Of a stretch of DNA of 64,000 nucleotides, positions 16,832 through 25,041 are shown piece by piece. Source of the DNA: DDH964 sp963763205 (lineage in GTDB: Bacteria > Desulfobacterota > Desulfuromonadia > Desulfuromonadales > DDH964); the NCBI GenBank assembly GCA_963763205.1, contig CAVXNQ010000002.1, positions 124,001-188,000 on the forward strand. The letters run 5' to 3'. Position numbers and translations under genes: made by a program. Position 1 is the stretch's first letter, and each line of letters opens with the position of its first letter. The notes beneath the pieces were generated by a model that searched no databases, was not told the origin of the DNA, and worked only from the letters and a program-made list of their open reading frames with translations.

Positions 16832-17309
16832 ACCAGGCGAATTCAATGCGCCGGCCCGACTGGGTTCCTCTTACGCAGGTACGAAGATAGGGCCTTGTCC
16901 TGAAAACGGCAGATCATATTGGGGGTTCTCCAGCCCCGCCAACCCTGCATAGTTCCTGTGCAGCAAGGGCACGGTGTCCTAACGGGTGTGCTTCACCGAG
17001 GCTCTTCAATGGTGAGATTGGGGTTCGGTTATGCAATTTTTGTAGCCTTGGGAATGAGCCGGTGGCCGTGGTGGGGATATTGAGCAACGAGTGAAAAATT
17101 CGAAAACATTCCTCCATATCCGTCAGCTTGAAATTAATTCTAAACCTTGGAAGGGTCCTTTCAAGCCGACTTTGTAAAGATGCCCTTTTTGGCCTGAAAG
17201 ATGATGAAATCTCTCACGTTTGCGATCTGATGGGAGGTTCTCGTGAAGGTGAATCAAATTTCCGAACCATGGCGCAAAGAAGAGAGCGGTGGGTGATTCG
17301 GCGGGATTC
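16832..17309. other. intergenic region of lower GC, no gene recognised
   Basis: Nearly 480 bp between the LolA-like gene and the FNR-type site. Base composition falls towards AT (TTGAAATTAATTCTAAACC near 17127). Short frames exist but none has a ribosome site together with protein-like composition. It must hold the promoter of the minus-strand isoprenoid operon, which I could not pin down. A decayed insertion is possible. Confidence 0.5.
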
Positions 17310-17323
17310 TTGATTTAAGTCAA
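17310..17323 (+). promoter_or_regulatory. FNR/CRP-family binding site
   Basis: TTGATTTAAGTCAA matches the FNR consensus TTGAT-N4-ATCAA at 9 of 10 positions. It lies 95 bp before the cupin start, suggesting oxygen- or redox-responsive control. Confidence 0.65.
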
Positions 17324-17417
17324 AGAGATAAATCCCTTGTTCTTGTCAGGTTGAATAGTCAAGAATGGTATTGTAGATACTGCGGCACCGCAACCTCATA
17401 GCGATGGAAGGACGGCA

Positions 17418-17750
17418 ATGGAACATTTGGAGATTCGGGAACACCTGGAATTTTCTTCTAACAAACAGACGAGAAAAAAACTGCTTGCCTCGGAAAACCT
17501 GGTAGCTGAACTGGTTTGTTATGAACCGGGCCAGACGACGATTGCCCATCTTCATCCCCGCCAAGACGAAATGTTTTACGTCATTGAGGGGGCGGGAACG
17601 ATCGTGGTGAACGAGCAGGATGTTCAGGTATCGGCGGGGAGTATTGTTTTTGTTCCGTCTGGGGTACGCCACGGCATCAGAGCCGACGCCGGAGGTCAGC
17701 TGGCGCTGATGTTCATCAAAGGTCCGGGCGCTACAGGCACTTCCTCCTGA
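17418..17750 (+). CDS. single-domain cupin protein
   Basis: 110 residues, cytoplasmic. The cupin metal site is visible: motif 1 AHLHPRQDEMFYVIEGAG supplies His, His and Glu, and motif 2 VFVPSGVRHGIRAD supplies the last His. Such small cupins are metal-binding sensors, isomerases or dioxygenases; no substrate can be named. It stands alone behind a GGAAGGAC ribosome site with an FNR-type operator upstream, so expression probably follows anaerobiosis. Confidence 0.85.
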   Translation: MEHLEIREHLEFSSNKQTRKKLLASENLVAELVCYEPGQTTIAHLHPRQDEMFYVIEGAGTIVVNEQDVQVSAGSIVFVPSGVRHGIRADAGGQLALMFIKGPGATGTSS

Positions 17751-17980
17751 TCGACAGAAGTTCGGCGGGTTGTGCCTGCAGAAAACACCTGCGGCCGGCG
17801 TCGGGCAGGCATCCTACTAAACGTCCCGCATTTTTGAAACCATATCGATAGAGTGGACGGCAAGGTATTCCTAAAATTCCTGCAATCCAGCACACCCATG
17901 ATAATCGGTGGCTGGGTTTCGCTGATAACGCCCGGATGGTTTTGATCAGAATTAGCAGCTGAATAAGACGAGCCAGGGGC
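17751..17980. other. intergenic, nothing recognised
   Basis: Tail-to-tail gap between the cupin and AIM24 genes. No terminator-grade hairpin and no supported frame. Confidence 0.4.
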
Positions 17981-18770
17981 TCAACGATCCTCGAACAGCC
18001 TTCCGAGTCCCCCCAGAACCGAGCCCTCCCCCTGCTCGCGGCCGCCGGCGCGCGGCGCATAGGCCAGCACCCGGTCCGCCAGTCGGCTGAACGGGAGGCT
18101 CTGCAGCCAGACCCGGCCGTGCCCGCGCAGGGTCGCCAAAAACAGCCCCTCGCCGCCGAAGACCATGCTCTTGAGATTGCCCGCGCGCTGGATGTCGAAG
18201 TCGATTCCCGGCTCGAAGCCAACCAGGCAGCCGGTATCGACGCGCAGCGTCTCCCCCCGCAGTTCCCGCTCGACGATGGTTCCGCAGGCGTGGACGAAGA
18301 CCAGGCCGTCGCCGCGCATGCGTTGCAGGATGAACCCCTCGCCGCCGAAGAAGCCGGTGCCGAGCCGGCGCTGGAAGGCGATGCCGAGTTCGGTGCCGAA
18401 GGCGGCGCAGAGGAAGGAGTCCTTCTGGCAGAGGATCTCGCCGTGCAGCTCGGCCAGATTCAGGGGAATGATCTTGCCGGTCACGGGGGCGGCAAAAGCC
18501 ACATGGCTCTTTCCGGCTCCGCGGTTGGTGAAATGGGTCAGAAACAGGGATTCGCCGGTCAGCACCCGCTTGCCGGCGCTGAACATCTTGTCCAGCAGCC
18601 CCTGGCTGGCCTGGGAGCCATCCCCCATGCGGGCTCTCGAACACGATGCCGTCCTCCATGTAGGTCATGGCACCGGCTTCGGCGATCACCGTTTCATCCG
18701 GATCCAGTTCCACGACCACCATCTGCAGGTCGTCGCCGACGATCTGGAAGTCCACTTCGTGACACTTCAT
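17981..18770 (-). CDS. AIM24/TIGR00266 family protein, one frame break
   Basis: About 263 residues. Starts MKCHEVDFQIVGDDLQMVVVE and carries the family hallmarks ETVIAEAGAMTYMEDGI, GFFGGEGFILQRM and LKSMVFGGEGLFLATL, in a triple-layer beta-prism fold. One inserted base near 18637 splits the frame within ...IVFEARMGDGSQ. The family is widespread and mostly uncharacterised; the yeast homologue affects mitochondrial inner-membrane organisation. It lies 78 bp downstream of the P-loop/DRTGG gene in the same direction. The function in bacteria is not known. Confidence 0.85.
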
Positions 18771-18847
18771 GGGTCCTCTCCTGTCGTTTACGTGGTCTTA
18801 AGGACTCGGAATCATAACTGATATACCAGGTTTTACGCTTAGCCTTA

Positions 18848-19939
18848 TTAAAGCAGCGCGTCGATAGCGTCGAAATCGAGCTCCGACTCGGCCAGACGCT
18901 CGATCAGCTCGATCTTTTCCGTATCTTCCGCGGTGATCTTGGAGACGTCGTCCTTGATGATGGTGAAGGCCTGGGCGTTGGTGATGCCCGTGCGGAGGTA
19001 GGGAACCCGGCTGTCGTCGAGGATTTTCTGGGTGATCTTCGACACCGGTTGCAGGCCGGGGATAACCAGGCCGGCGATGCGTTCGTAGTATTCGGGCAGA
19101 TGATAGAGGGAGGAGAGGGTTACCAGCAGTTCGTCGCGGGTGCTGTTGACCAGCAGCAGCGACGAGCTGTCGAGCAGATCGATGACCCGCTGGGACGAAG
19201 CGGTGGCGAGCTGCACATGGTGGATGATGCGGCTGGCCTCGCCCTCCGCACCGCATAGCGGCTGGTCGAGAATCTTGGCGATGCGACCGAGAGTCGGGTT
19301 GGCGAGGATCGGCGAATAATTGAAACCGCCGAAAACCGGAAACTCGGCACCGGCAAAGGCCAGGCGCAGGTAGCGGAGGCTCGCGTCGCGTTTTTCCGGG
19401 ATGAGCTTGTTGGCCATCACCATCCTGACCGGCACCCCCTGCTGGCGGAACATGGCGAGGTTGAGGCTGACCGAGTCGACGGCGTTGCCGACGCCGCCGC
19501 CGCAGATGATCATCACCGGCGCGCCGAGGAGCTGGGCGATGCGGGCGTTGGAGAGGCCGAGTACCGAGCCGACCCCGCTGTGGCCGGAACCTTCGATGAC
19601 CAGAAAATCGTATTTCGCGTCGAGAAATCTTCCGGCCGCGAGGATGCGCTCTTCGAGCTGCTGCCGGGAGACCTCCCCGTCGAGAACCTTCCTGGTTGTC
19701 CCGGGATGCAGCACCACCGGGGACATCCGGTCGATATCCTCCTGCAGACCGAAGACCTCGGCCATCACTGCAGCATCCTTGTCCACAACCCGCTCGCCAT
19801 AGGCGATCGGTTTGGGTCCGAGCGGCTTGATGAAACCGACCCGGGAGTATTTTTTCCGGGCCAGGTGAACCAGCGACAGGCTGGTGGTGGTCTTGCCGCT
19901 GTTCTGGCCGGTGGCGGCGATGAAAATTTTGCGTGCCAT
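18848..19939 (-). CDS. P-loop ATPase with DRTGG-type domain (BioD/Pta-N-like)
   Basis: 363 residues. The N-terminal P-loop domain resembles dethiobiotin synthetase/CobQ enzymes: Walker A AATGQNSGKTTTS, then FLVIEGSGHSGVGSVLGLSN. The C-terminal half (YFERIAGLVIPGL-like YYERIAGLVIPGLQP, then TGITNAQAFTII) matches the DRTGG domain found in phosphotransacetylase N-termini and in regulatory proteins. Geobacter relatives are annotated loosely as cobyrinic-acid synthase-like, but a regulatory nucleotide-binding role is equally likely. Start ATG with GAGGGTAACG upstream. Confidence 0.8.
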   Translation of the reverse strand: MARKIFIAATGQNSGKTTTSLSLVHLARKKYSRVGFIKPLGPKPIAYGERVVDKDAAVMAEVFGLQEDIDRMSPVVLHPGTTRKVLDGEVSRQQLEERILAAGRFLDAKYDFLVIEGSGHSGVGSVLGLSNARIAQLLGAPVMIICGGGVGNAVDSVSLNLAMFRQQGVPVRMVMANKLIPEKRDASLRYLRLAFAGAEFPVFGGFNYSPILANPTLGRIAKILDQPLCGAEGEASRIIHHVQLATASSQRVIDLLDSSSLLLVNSTRDELLVTLSSLYHLPEYYERIAGLVIPGLQPVSKITQKILDDSRVPYLRTGITNAQAFTIIKDDVSKITAEDTEKIELIERLAESELDFDAIDALL

Positions 19940-20248
19940 CGTTACCCTCTTCGCTGAGCGTCCCGTTTGGTCGGCGGCGGCACCGCCGGATCCGCTCTAC
20001 CTTCGCACAAACGCCTGCCGGCAGCAACGGGAAAATTCCGTAAACACTTGACCTGGTTGTTATTTTATCCAAACGACCAGGTCGCGTTGGGCGCCACGGC
20101 GAGAAGAGGACGGACGCTGCCGCCAACCACGAAGAGATGCCGCATGCACCCTGCCAAGGCATCCGTTCGCGGGCATGGATTAACACCTCCCCCCCGCAGA
20201 AGGGAGCCACCCGTCAGCAACAGCCCCAGTCCAGGGGCGGGGAAGGAT
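19940..20248. other. intergenic region upstream of the P-loop gene
   Basis: Holds the inverted repeat described at 20050-20083 and ends at the Hsp20 terminator. No gene is supported. Confidence 0.5.
20050..20083. repeat. 12-bp inverted repeat, possible operator
   Basis: GACCTGGTTGTT (20050-20061) and AACGACCAGGTC (20072-20083) pair with one mismatch across an AT-rich 10-bp centre (ATTTTATCC). It lies 110 bp upstream of the minus-strand P-loop gene, where a repressor operator could sit. Confidence 0.5.
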
Positions 20249-20273
20249 AAAAAAAACGCCCGACCGGGCGTTT
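20249..20273 (-). terminator. rho-independent terminator of hsp20
   Basis: On the minus strand the stem AAACGCCC/GGGCGTTT is followed by a run of eight T, 77 bp beyond the Hsp20 stop. Confidence 0.85.
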
Positions 20274-20349
20274 CGAAAGGGTTCTGACGCTGGCCGCCGG
20301 GGGCGGGCCGCCTGCCGCCGTAGCGGAAGGGCTGGGCGGAAACACGCCG

Positions 20350-20829
20350 TTAGTGGATGTTTTTGACTCCGGACTTGCCGGCCCCCCCCTCGACGAGCAC
20401 CTTGCGGCCGCCGGTGATTTTCTTCGTCATCGGCATGGTGATCATCAGGATACCGTTGTCGTACTTGGCTTGAACCTTTTCGGCGTCGACACCGTCCGGC
20501 AGTGTCAGCCGTCGCATGAAGGAACCATACCCGGATTCCCGAATCAGGAAATCCTGTTCCTTGGTTTCCTTGCTCATCTTGCGCTCGCCGCGCAGGGTGA
20601 GGATATTGCCGTCGATGTTGACATCGAGGTCTTCCCGGTCGATACCCGGAAGTTCGGCCTCGACATGGTAGACGTTGTCCTTCACGAAGGCATTGAGCTT
20701 GGGCGACATCATTAACGTCGCCTCACTCTCGGGCTCCTCAAGCGTTCCAAAAGTCCTGCGGAAGAGGGAATCAATTTCCCGGTGCAGGGTACCCAGGTCG
20801 CGGAAAGGATCCCAACGAATCGGCAACAT
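20350..20829 (-). CDS. Hsp20/alpha-crystallin small heat-shock protein
   Basis: 159 residues from MLPIRWDPF, the start with AAGGAGGTGG upstream; an ATG 18 bp earlier overlaps that site and is rejected. The N-terminal RDLGTLHREIDSLFRRTFG is followed by an alpha-crystallin domain (VYHVEAELPGIDREDLDVNI, LTLRGERKM) and the C-terminal GILMITMPMTKK. It is an ATP-independent holdase that binds unfolding protein in the cytoplasm. It has its own TTGACA/TAAAAA promoter and terminator. It is a paralogue of the Hsp20 at 34375-34821 but clearly diverged from it. Confidence 0.93.
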   Translation of the reverse strand: MLPIRWDPFRDLGTLHREIDSLFRRTFGTLEEPESEATLMMSPKLNAFVKDNVYHVEAELPGIDREDLDVNIDGNILTLRGERKMSKETKEQDFLIRESGYGSFMRRLTLPDGVDAEKVQAKYDNGILMITMPMTKKITGGRKVLVEGGAGKSGVKNIH

Positions 20830-20895
20830 AAACGCCACCTCCTTCATTGTTGTGGTCCGCCCCGATTGCCAGAGAACATCTTGTTTCTACGTTTA

Positions 20896-20923
20896 TTTTT
20901 AAACCTTACTCATGGATTGTCAA
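20896..20923 (-). promoter_or_regulatory. promoter of hsp20 (20829 start)
   Basis: On the minus strand TTGACA (20923-20918), 16 bp, TAAAAA (20901-20896). The -10 lies within a short palindrome GTTTA-N4-TAAAC (20891-20904). Confidence 0.6.
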
Positions 20924-20966
20924 GCCCGCACCGGGGGTCTTTCGGCCCCTCCCCCCCAGGCCTCTT

Positions 20967-21485
20967 TCACGCTCGCGGGGAGACTCCCCGCAGGGGCTGG
21001 AGGCGGGCCAGATCCGGCCAGTTTTCGGGGCCGAGGGTCCCTTCCGGCCGATGAATGGCCGCCACTTCGGCGCTGATCAGAACCGTTCCGGGATAAATCG
21101 CCACGGTGCCGTTGCGGCATTCGAAATGGAGCGCACAGCCACTCACCAACGGGGCCCCGGCGGCGGTGCCGAGAGCGATGGAAAGGCCGGCCTCGGCAAG
21201 GACCTCCTTGCCGGCCCCGGCCAGCAGAGCGGGGAGCCAGGAGGGAACCAGCAAAGCCGCCGGCGGGAGGCTGACCCCGAACAGCTCCAGGGCACCCGGG
21301 TCGATGCCGGCGGTAGTACGCGACCCGAGGCTGATGGTGAGCAGCGGGCGGGAGGAGCAGACCAGCCCGAGCCATTCGCTGCTCCAGACCCGGACCCCGT
21401 TGTCCCGGCCGGCCAGAGCCACCAGCGGTGAGGTCAGCCGCAGTGCAGTTTCCACTGTTTTCATCGTTGCGTCGAGCAAAGTCAT
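20967..21485 (-). CDS. flavin reductase-like (FMN-binding split-barrel) protein
   Basis: 172 residues from MTLLDATMKTVETAL, the start behind AGGAAGGG; the longer reading lacks a ribosome site. The pattern TSPLVALAGRDNGVRVWSSEW, then CSSRPLLTISLGSRT and LFGVSLPPAALL resembles the FMN-binding split-barrel family (flavin reductases, flavoredoxin). It probably binds FMN and serves as a small redox protein; the partner is unknown. It is divergent from the Rrf2-type regulator gene starting at 21643, so the 157-bp gap between them contains two promoters. The family assignment is moderate. Confidence 0.65.
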   Translation of the reverse strand: MTLLDATMKTVETALRLTSPLVALAGRDNGVRVWSSEWLGLVCSSRPLLTISLGSRTTAGIDPGALELFGVSLPPAALLVPSWLPALLAGAGKEVLAEAGLSIALGTAAGAPLVSGCALHFECRNGTVAIYPGTVLISAEVAAIHRPEGTLGPENWPDLARLQPLRGVSPRA

Positions 21486-21582
21486 CCCTTCCTTTCGCCA
21501 CCCCGTCGAAGGGCTCTTGGGAGAATTTACCCAGTCTCCGGCATTTTCGCAAGAGGCGTCAACGGCTTTCGCGGTTAAGTTC

Positions 21583-21615
21583 TTGACAGTACGGCTCGGG
21601 TTCATTGATGATAAA
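21583..21615 (+). promoter_or_regulatory. promoter of the Rrf2-family gene
   Basis: TTGACA at 21583-21588, with TGATGA at optimal 17-bp spacing or GATAAA at 21610-21615. The promoter lies 28 bp before the start codon; autorepression by the Rrf2 protein would be typical. Confidence 0.6.
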
Positions 21616-21642
21616 AGCTCACCACGCCGAAGGAGTCACTGC

Positions 21643-22110
21643 ATGAAACTTTCCACCAAAAGCCGCTACGGTTTGCGGGCTTTGTTCGACATGGCCTACC
21701 ACGCCGGTTCGCTTCCCGCCCAGATCAAGGACATCTCCCGCCGCCAGGCGATCTCCCCCCGCTACCTGGAGCAGATCTTCCAGGACCTGAAGAAGGCCGG
21801 CTTGCTCAAAAGCCGCCGCGGACCCCAGGGCGGCTACACCCTCGCCCGCAAGCCCGGGGAGATCACGGTCAAGGAGATCGTTCTCGCCGCGGAAGACAAG
21901 GTGGTCCTCGTCGACTGCACCGAAGCCGGCGACGATTGCCAGCCGCGCTGCGAATTCGACAACCACTGCGTGACCCAGAAGATCTGGCAGGAGGCCACCC
22001 ACCGGCTGCTCGACTATTTCGCCTCGGTGACCCTCGAAGATCTCTGCCGGGATGCCCGCGAAATGGGGATCGAAAAGGAAGTTGACCATCGCTTCATGTA
22101 CTATATCTAG
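21643..22110 (+). CDS. Rrf2-family transcriptional regulator, IscR-like cysteines
   Basis: 155 residues. N-terminal winged helix MKLSTKSRYGLRALFDMA with the recognition region ISPRYLEQIFQDLKKAGLL and wing SRRGPQGGYTLAR. The middle region holds four cysteines in DCTEAGDDCQPRCEFDNHC; three with suitable spacing could ligate a [2Fe-2S] cluster as in IscR. It is therefore a probable Fe-S or redox sensor regulating itself and nearby genes. No isc/suf genes are in view. The last codons lie inside the palindromic element starting at 22107. Confidence 0.92.
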   Translation: MKLSTKSRYGLRALFDMAYHAGSLPAQIKDISRRQAISPRYLEQIFQDLKKAGLLKSRRGPQGGYTLARKPGEITVKEIVLAAEDKVVLVDCTEAGDDCQPRCEFDNHCVTQKIWQEATHRLLDYFASVTLEDLCRDAREMGIEKEVDHRFMYYI

Positions 22111-22275
22111 GAGGCGGTCGGACTATGCGGGCCGAAGCGAAAATGCGGATGTTTGAGAACAGATTTTGGCTCGTTTGCAGGCTCATAGCCGTAGCTATGG
22201 GTCAAAAAGGAGCCGAAATATGGGCCAAACAGCCGGATTTGCAGCCGGCTCATGGATAGTCCGACGGTCTCCTAG
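22107..22275. repeat. 169-bp long imperfect palindrome (MITE-like element)
   Basis: The outer 20 bp, CTAGGAGGCGGTCGGACTAT, match the reverse complement of the last 20 bp at 18 of 20 positions. The interior also pairs imperfectly around a central CATAGC-cgta-GCTATG region. It overlaps the stop codon of the Rrf2 gene and ends 88 bp before larE. There is no coding capacity. This is the shape of a dispersed palindromic element or a bidirectional terminator. Confidence 0.75.
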
Positions 22276-22362
22276 GGCATCTTGCAGGACCATTCGGAAT
22301 CCCGGCTGTTTCCTGCGGCCGGGGTATGCCGCCTGAATCTCCTCGTACCACGGAGTCATAAA

Positions 22363-23172
22363 TTGCCCCTTGATCGGAAGTTCAACCGTCTGAAAGAGAT
22401 TCTTGCCGCCATGGACTCGGCCGTGGTGGCGTTTTCCGGAGGGGTCGATTCGACCTTTCTGCTGCGGGTTGCTCGCGACGTCCTCGGTGCGGACAAGGTC
22501 CTCGCCTTGACCGCCACCTCCCCAACCTACCCGCAGAGCGAATTGGAAGAGAGTCGGGAGCTGGCCGCTGCGCTGGGCGTTCGCCAGCTGGAGGTGGAAA
22601 GCAACGAGCTGGAGATTCCCGGCTTTGCCGAAAACGACCGCGAACGCTGCTACTTCTGCAAGCGGGAACTGTTCCGCGTCTGCCGCAGCAAAGCCGCCGA
22701 ACTCGGCTACCAGGAGATTCTCGACGGTTCCAATGCCGACGACCTCCACGACTTCCGCCCCGGACGCCGGGCCGTGGAAGAGCTCAAGGTCCGCTCGCCG
22801 CTGCTCGAAGCCGGTCTCGACAAGAGCGAAATCCGCCACCTGAGCCGCGAACTCGGCCTGCCCACCTGGCACAAGCAGCCCTTCGCCTGCCTCTCCTCGC
22901 GCTTCCCCTACGGTACCGCGATCACCCCCGAACGGCTGGTCCAGGTTGACCGCTGCGAGAACTTCCTGCGCCTGCACAGGTTTCGCAGCTACCGGGTCCG
23001 CTACCACGGTGACACCGCCCGCATCGAAGTGGCGCCGGAGGAGATGGCACGCCTGCTCGAACCCCGGCTGCGCGAGGAGCTGGTCGCTGAATTCAAGGCC
23101 GCCGGCTTTACCTACGTCGCCCTCGACCTGGAAGGTTACCGCACGGGAAGTATGAACGAAGTCACCCCCTGA
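22363..23172 (+). CDS. larE: LarE-like ATP-dependent sulfur transferase (PP-loop)
   Basis: About 269 residues; a TTG start at 22363 behind CGGAG gives the family-like N-terminus LPLDRKFNRLKEILAAM. The PP-loop ATP-pyrophosphatase motif is VAFSGGVDSTFLLRVA. Other hallmarks are RCYFCKRELF, DGSNADDLHDFRPGR and the sacrificial-cysteine region PFACLSSRFPYGTAIT. LarE adenylates a substrate and donates sulfur from its own cysteine when building the nickel-pincer cofactor of lactate racemase. larB and larC are not adjacent here, so another thiolation target is possible. Confidence 0.85.
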   Translation: MPLDRKFNRLKEILAAMDSAVVAFSGGVDSTFLLRVARDVLGADKVLALTATSPTYPQSELEESRELAAALGVRQLEVESNELEIPGFAENDRERCYFCKRELFRVCRSKAAELGYQEILDGSNADDLHDFRPGRRAVEELKVRSPLLEAGLDKSEIRHLSRELGLPTWHKQPFACLSSRFPYGTAITPERLVQVDRCENFLRLHRFRSYRVRYHGDTARIEVAPEEMARLLEPRLREELVAEFKAAGFTYVALDLEGYRTGSMNEVTP

Positions 23173-23195
23173 CCCCATTCTTGCGGGAGCCCCCC

Positions 23196-23621
23196 ATGCA
23201 ACGCAACAGCGCCCTCCTTTCCGTCTGTTTTTGTGCAGGGCTGCTCGGCGCCCTGGCCAACAGTCTCGCTCTCTGGCTGGCCGGACGCTGGGGAATCACC
23301 GCCCTGGCCGGAGTCGATCTGGCACCCCAACTCACCGCCGCCTGGCTCTATCCGCGGCTGGTCTGGGGCGGGCTCTGGGGCCTGTTCTACTATATCGCCG
23401 TCTCCCGGCCGCGCTTCCGGCGCCACTGGGTGCGCAAGGGGCTCTGGCTCAGCCTGCTGCCGACCCTGGTCCAGCTCTTTGTGATCTTCCCCTACCGCAC
23501 CCCCTACGGCCCGATGGGCATCGGCCTCGGCGACCTGACGGCGCTCTTCGTCCTTGCCGCCAACTTCATCTGGGGCTTTTTCACCGGCCTCTTCACGCGC
23601 ATCCTCTGGGGCCGGGGATGA
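23196..23621 (+). CDS. inner-membrane protein of unknown function
   Basis: 141 residues with four predicted helices (near 5-28, 60-75, 88-108 and 118-136). A Trp/Gly-rich pattern (RLVWGGLWGLFYYIA, NFIWGFFTGLF) suggests a small integral membrane protein. It is preceded by GGGAGCC and its last bases overlap the nuclease start (ATGA). Both are probably transcribed with larE, 23 bp upstream. Family not recognised. Confidence 0.75.
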   Translation: MQRNSALLSVCFCAGLLGALANSLALWLAGRWGITALAGVDLAPQLTAAWLYPRLVWGGLWGLFYYIAVSRPRFRRHWVRKGLWLSLLPTLVQLFVIFPYRTPYGPMGIGLGDLTALFVLAANFIWGFFTGLFTRILWGRG

Positions 23622-24142
23622 TCCGGTCCCGCCTGTTCGTCATCCTTTGCGCCCTGCTGCTGGTCCTGCTGGGCCTTTCCCCGACAGCCGCCGCCGCGGC
23701 CGACCACCCGCCGCTGCGCGGCCGGGTCAGCTGGATCTACGACGGCGACACCATCAAGGTGAACGGCGTCGGCAAGGTCCGCCTGCTCGGAATAGACGTC
23801 CCTGAGCATGAAGATTCGGACCGGGACCGTTTCTACCGGCGCTGGAACATCCCGCCGCAGCGGCTGCGCAGCATCGCCCATGCCGCCGTCGCCTACCTCG
23901 TCAAGACCGCCAAGGGGCAGGATGTCGCCCTCGCCCTCGATCGTGAACCCCGCGACCGTTACGGCCGCCTGCTCGCCTATGTCTACCTGCCCGACGGCAC
24001 CCTGCTCAACCGCACCCTCCTGGAACAAGGCTACGCAAGCGTCTTTCGCAAATACGATTTCCGCTTCCGGGATGAATTCCTGGCTGTCGAGGGGCGGGCG
24101 CGGCAAAGGGGCGTAGGGCTTTGGCAATACCGCAGGCCATGA
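23618..24142 (+). CDS. secreted thermonuclease-type (SNase) nuclease
   Basis: 174 residues with a signal peptide (LFVILCALLLVLLGLSPTAAA). Staphylococcal-nuclease fold motifs are clear: WIYDGDTIKVNG (catalytic Asp and Ca2+ ligands), VRLLGIDVPE with the first catalytic Arg, EPRDRYGRLLAYVYL with the second, and LLEQGYASV. It should cut DNA or RNA in the periplasm or outside the cell with calcium. ATG at 23618 overlaps the preceding stop. Confidence 0.9.
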   Translation: MIRSRLFVILCALLLVLLGLSPTAAAAADHPPLRGRVSWIYDGDTIKVNGVGKVRLLGIDVPEHEDSDRDRFYRRWNIPPQRLRSIAHAAVAYLVKTAKGQDVALALDREPRDRYGRLLAYVYLPDGTLLNRTLLEQGYASVFRKYDFRFRDEFLAVEGRARQRGVGLWQYRRP

Positions 24143-24310
24143 AAATTTCGCGTTCGGCTGATCATTTTTTTGGTTACCATCTTGAATCCATTTGAAATCC
24201 CAAAGGGATCGCCACAATACGATCGAGACGGCGAGGTTTGGCCATGGCAGGACCCACGGTTTCCCCAAGAGGGCACCCAAGGAGGTACCGGGTACCAATG
24301 AAAGAGTGAA
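24143..24310. other. intergenic, tail-to-tail gap
   Basis: No supported gene. Short imperfect stems are present but no clear terminator. Confidence 0.4.
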
Positions 24311-24721
24311 TCATTTCAGATGGCAGAACCGGCAAAGGGCGCTGTCGGTGTTATCAATGGCGAGAGGAACGTTATGCGGGTCATCCCCGTGGCAGGTGAC
24401 ACAGGTGATCTTCCCCTCGTAGAAGGTCAATTCCGAAGATAGGCTTCCTGGTGGACGCAAATTCTTGTCTTTAGCCGCCAGAGCCGCATAGTCGGCGCTG
24501 ACGATATGGCCTCCACACCCCTTGTCCTTTTGCGAAAGCAAGCAGTACCTTACGTTCAGCCCCGCGGAACCGTCATGGCAGGAGATGCATCCGGCCGACA
24601 CCGGATCGAGTTCCGAAGTAATTTGCTGCGAGTACATCCCGACTACTCCCCCGACGGCAGAGATAGCGACGCCCGGCACGAGCAGCGCAACCACAGGGAT
24701 GAGCAGGCGTGAAATTGACAT
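24311..24721 (-). CDS. small periplasmic multihaem c-type cytochrome
   Basis: 136 residues from MSISRLLIP, behind GAGGA; a start nine residues earlier is weaker. It has a signal peptide (VALLVPGVAISA) and three canonical haem sites: CISCH, CVTCH and CRFCH. A further pair of cysteines with His (CLLSQKDKGCGGH) does not fit CxxCH and is not counted as a haem site. GHIVSADYAALAAKDK and TFYEGKITC recall electron-transfer cytochromes of Geobacter-like bacteria. It probably shuttles electrons in the periplasm. A promoter lies at 24755-24783. Confidence 0.9.
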   Translation of the reverse strand: MSISRLLIPVVALLVPGVAISAVGGVVGMYSQQITSELDPVSAGCISCHDGSAGLNVRYCLLSQKDKGCGGHIVSADYAALAAKDKNLRPPGSLSSELTFYEGKITCVTCHGDDPHNVPLAIDNTDSALCRFCHLK

Positions 24722-24754
24722 GGTTTTTGTCCTCGGCGAGGTGATCAACAGTAA

Positions 24755-24783
24755 TACTTAATCACCAATTTTTGGATTGCCAA
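24755..24783 (-). promoter_or_regulatory. promoter of the cytochrome gene
   Basis: Minus strand: TTGGCA (24783-24778), 17-bp spacer, TAAGTA (24760-24755). It is 33 bp upstream of the start codon. Confidence 0.6.
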
Positions 24784-25041
24784 GAGGGGATGAAACGATT
24801 TGGCTGCCAGCCGTTGACTGCCTTGGTTTTCGCCCCGGTCCGCAGCCTTGATGGCGTCCATCCTCGGAATTTTTGCGAAGGCATCAACTTTGAAGAAAAA
24901 TAACCAAGGGGTATATTGGGGGCGCAAATAGTCCGGTCCTTGCTACCCCTCCTTAACGACAACTTGGCCACCGAATCCCGAATCCGGTGAGCAGACAGTG
25001 GCGCCGCAAATTTCCTCCCACGAAGCCTGAAAGGACTCACC
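24784..25041. other. intergenic gap between divergent cytochrome and methyltransferase genes
   Basis: No gene seen. TTTTTGCGAAGGCATCAAC near 24873 resembles the end of the repeats at 33587 and 34212, perhaps a decayed remnant. A possible -10 GTATATT lies near 24912 for the methyltransferase. Confidence 0.4.

Noticed and set aside
16850..17100. A possible tRNA or ncRNA in the low-GC gap
   Set aside because: Short stems exist but no cloverleaf, T-loop or CCA-like arrangement could be built.
24311..24721. A fourth haem site in the cytochrome (CLLSQKDKGCGGH)
   Set aside because: It does not fit CxxCH or the known longer variants well enough.
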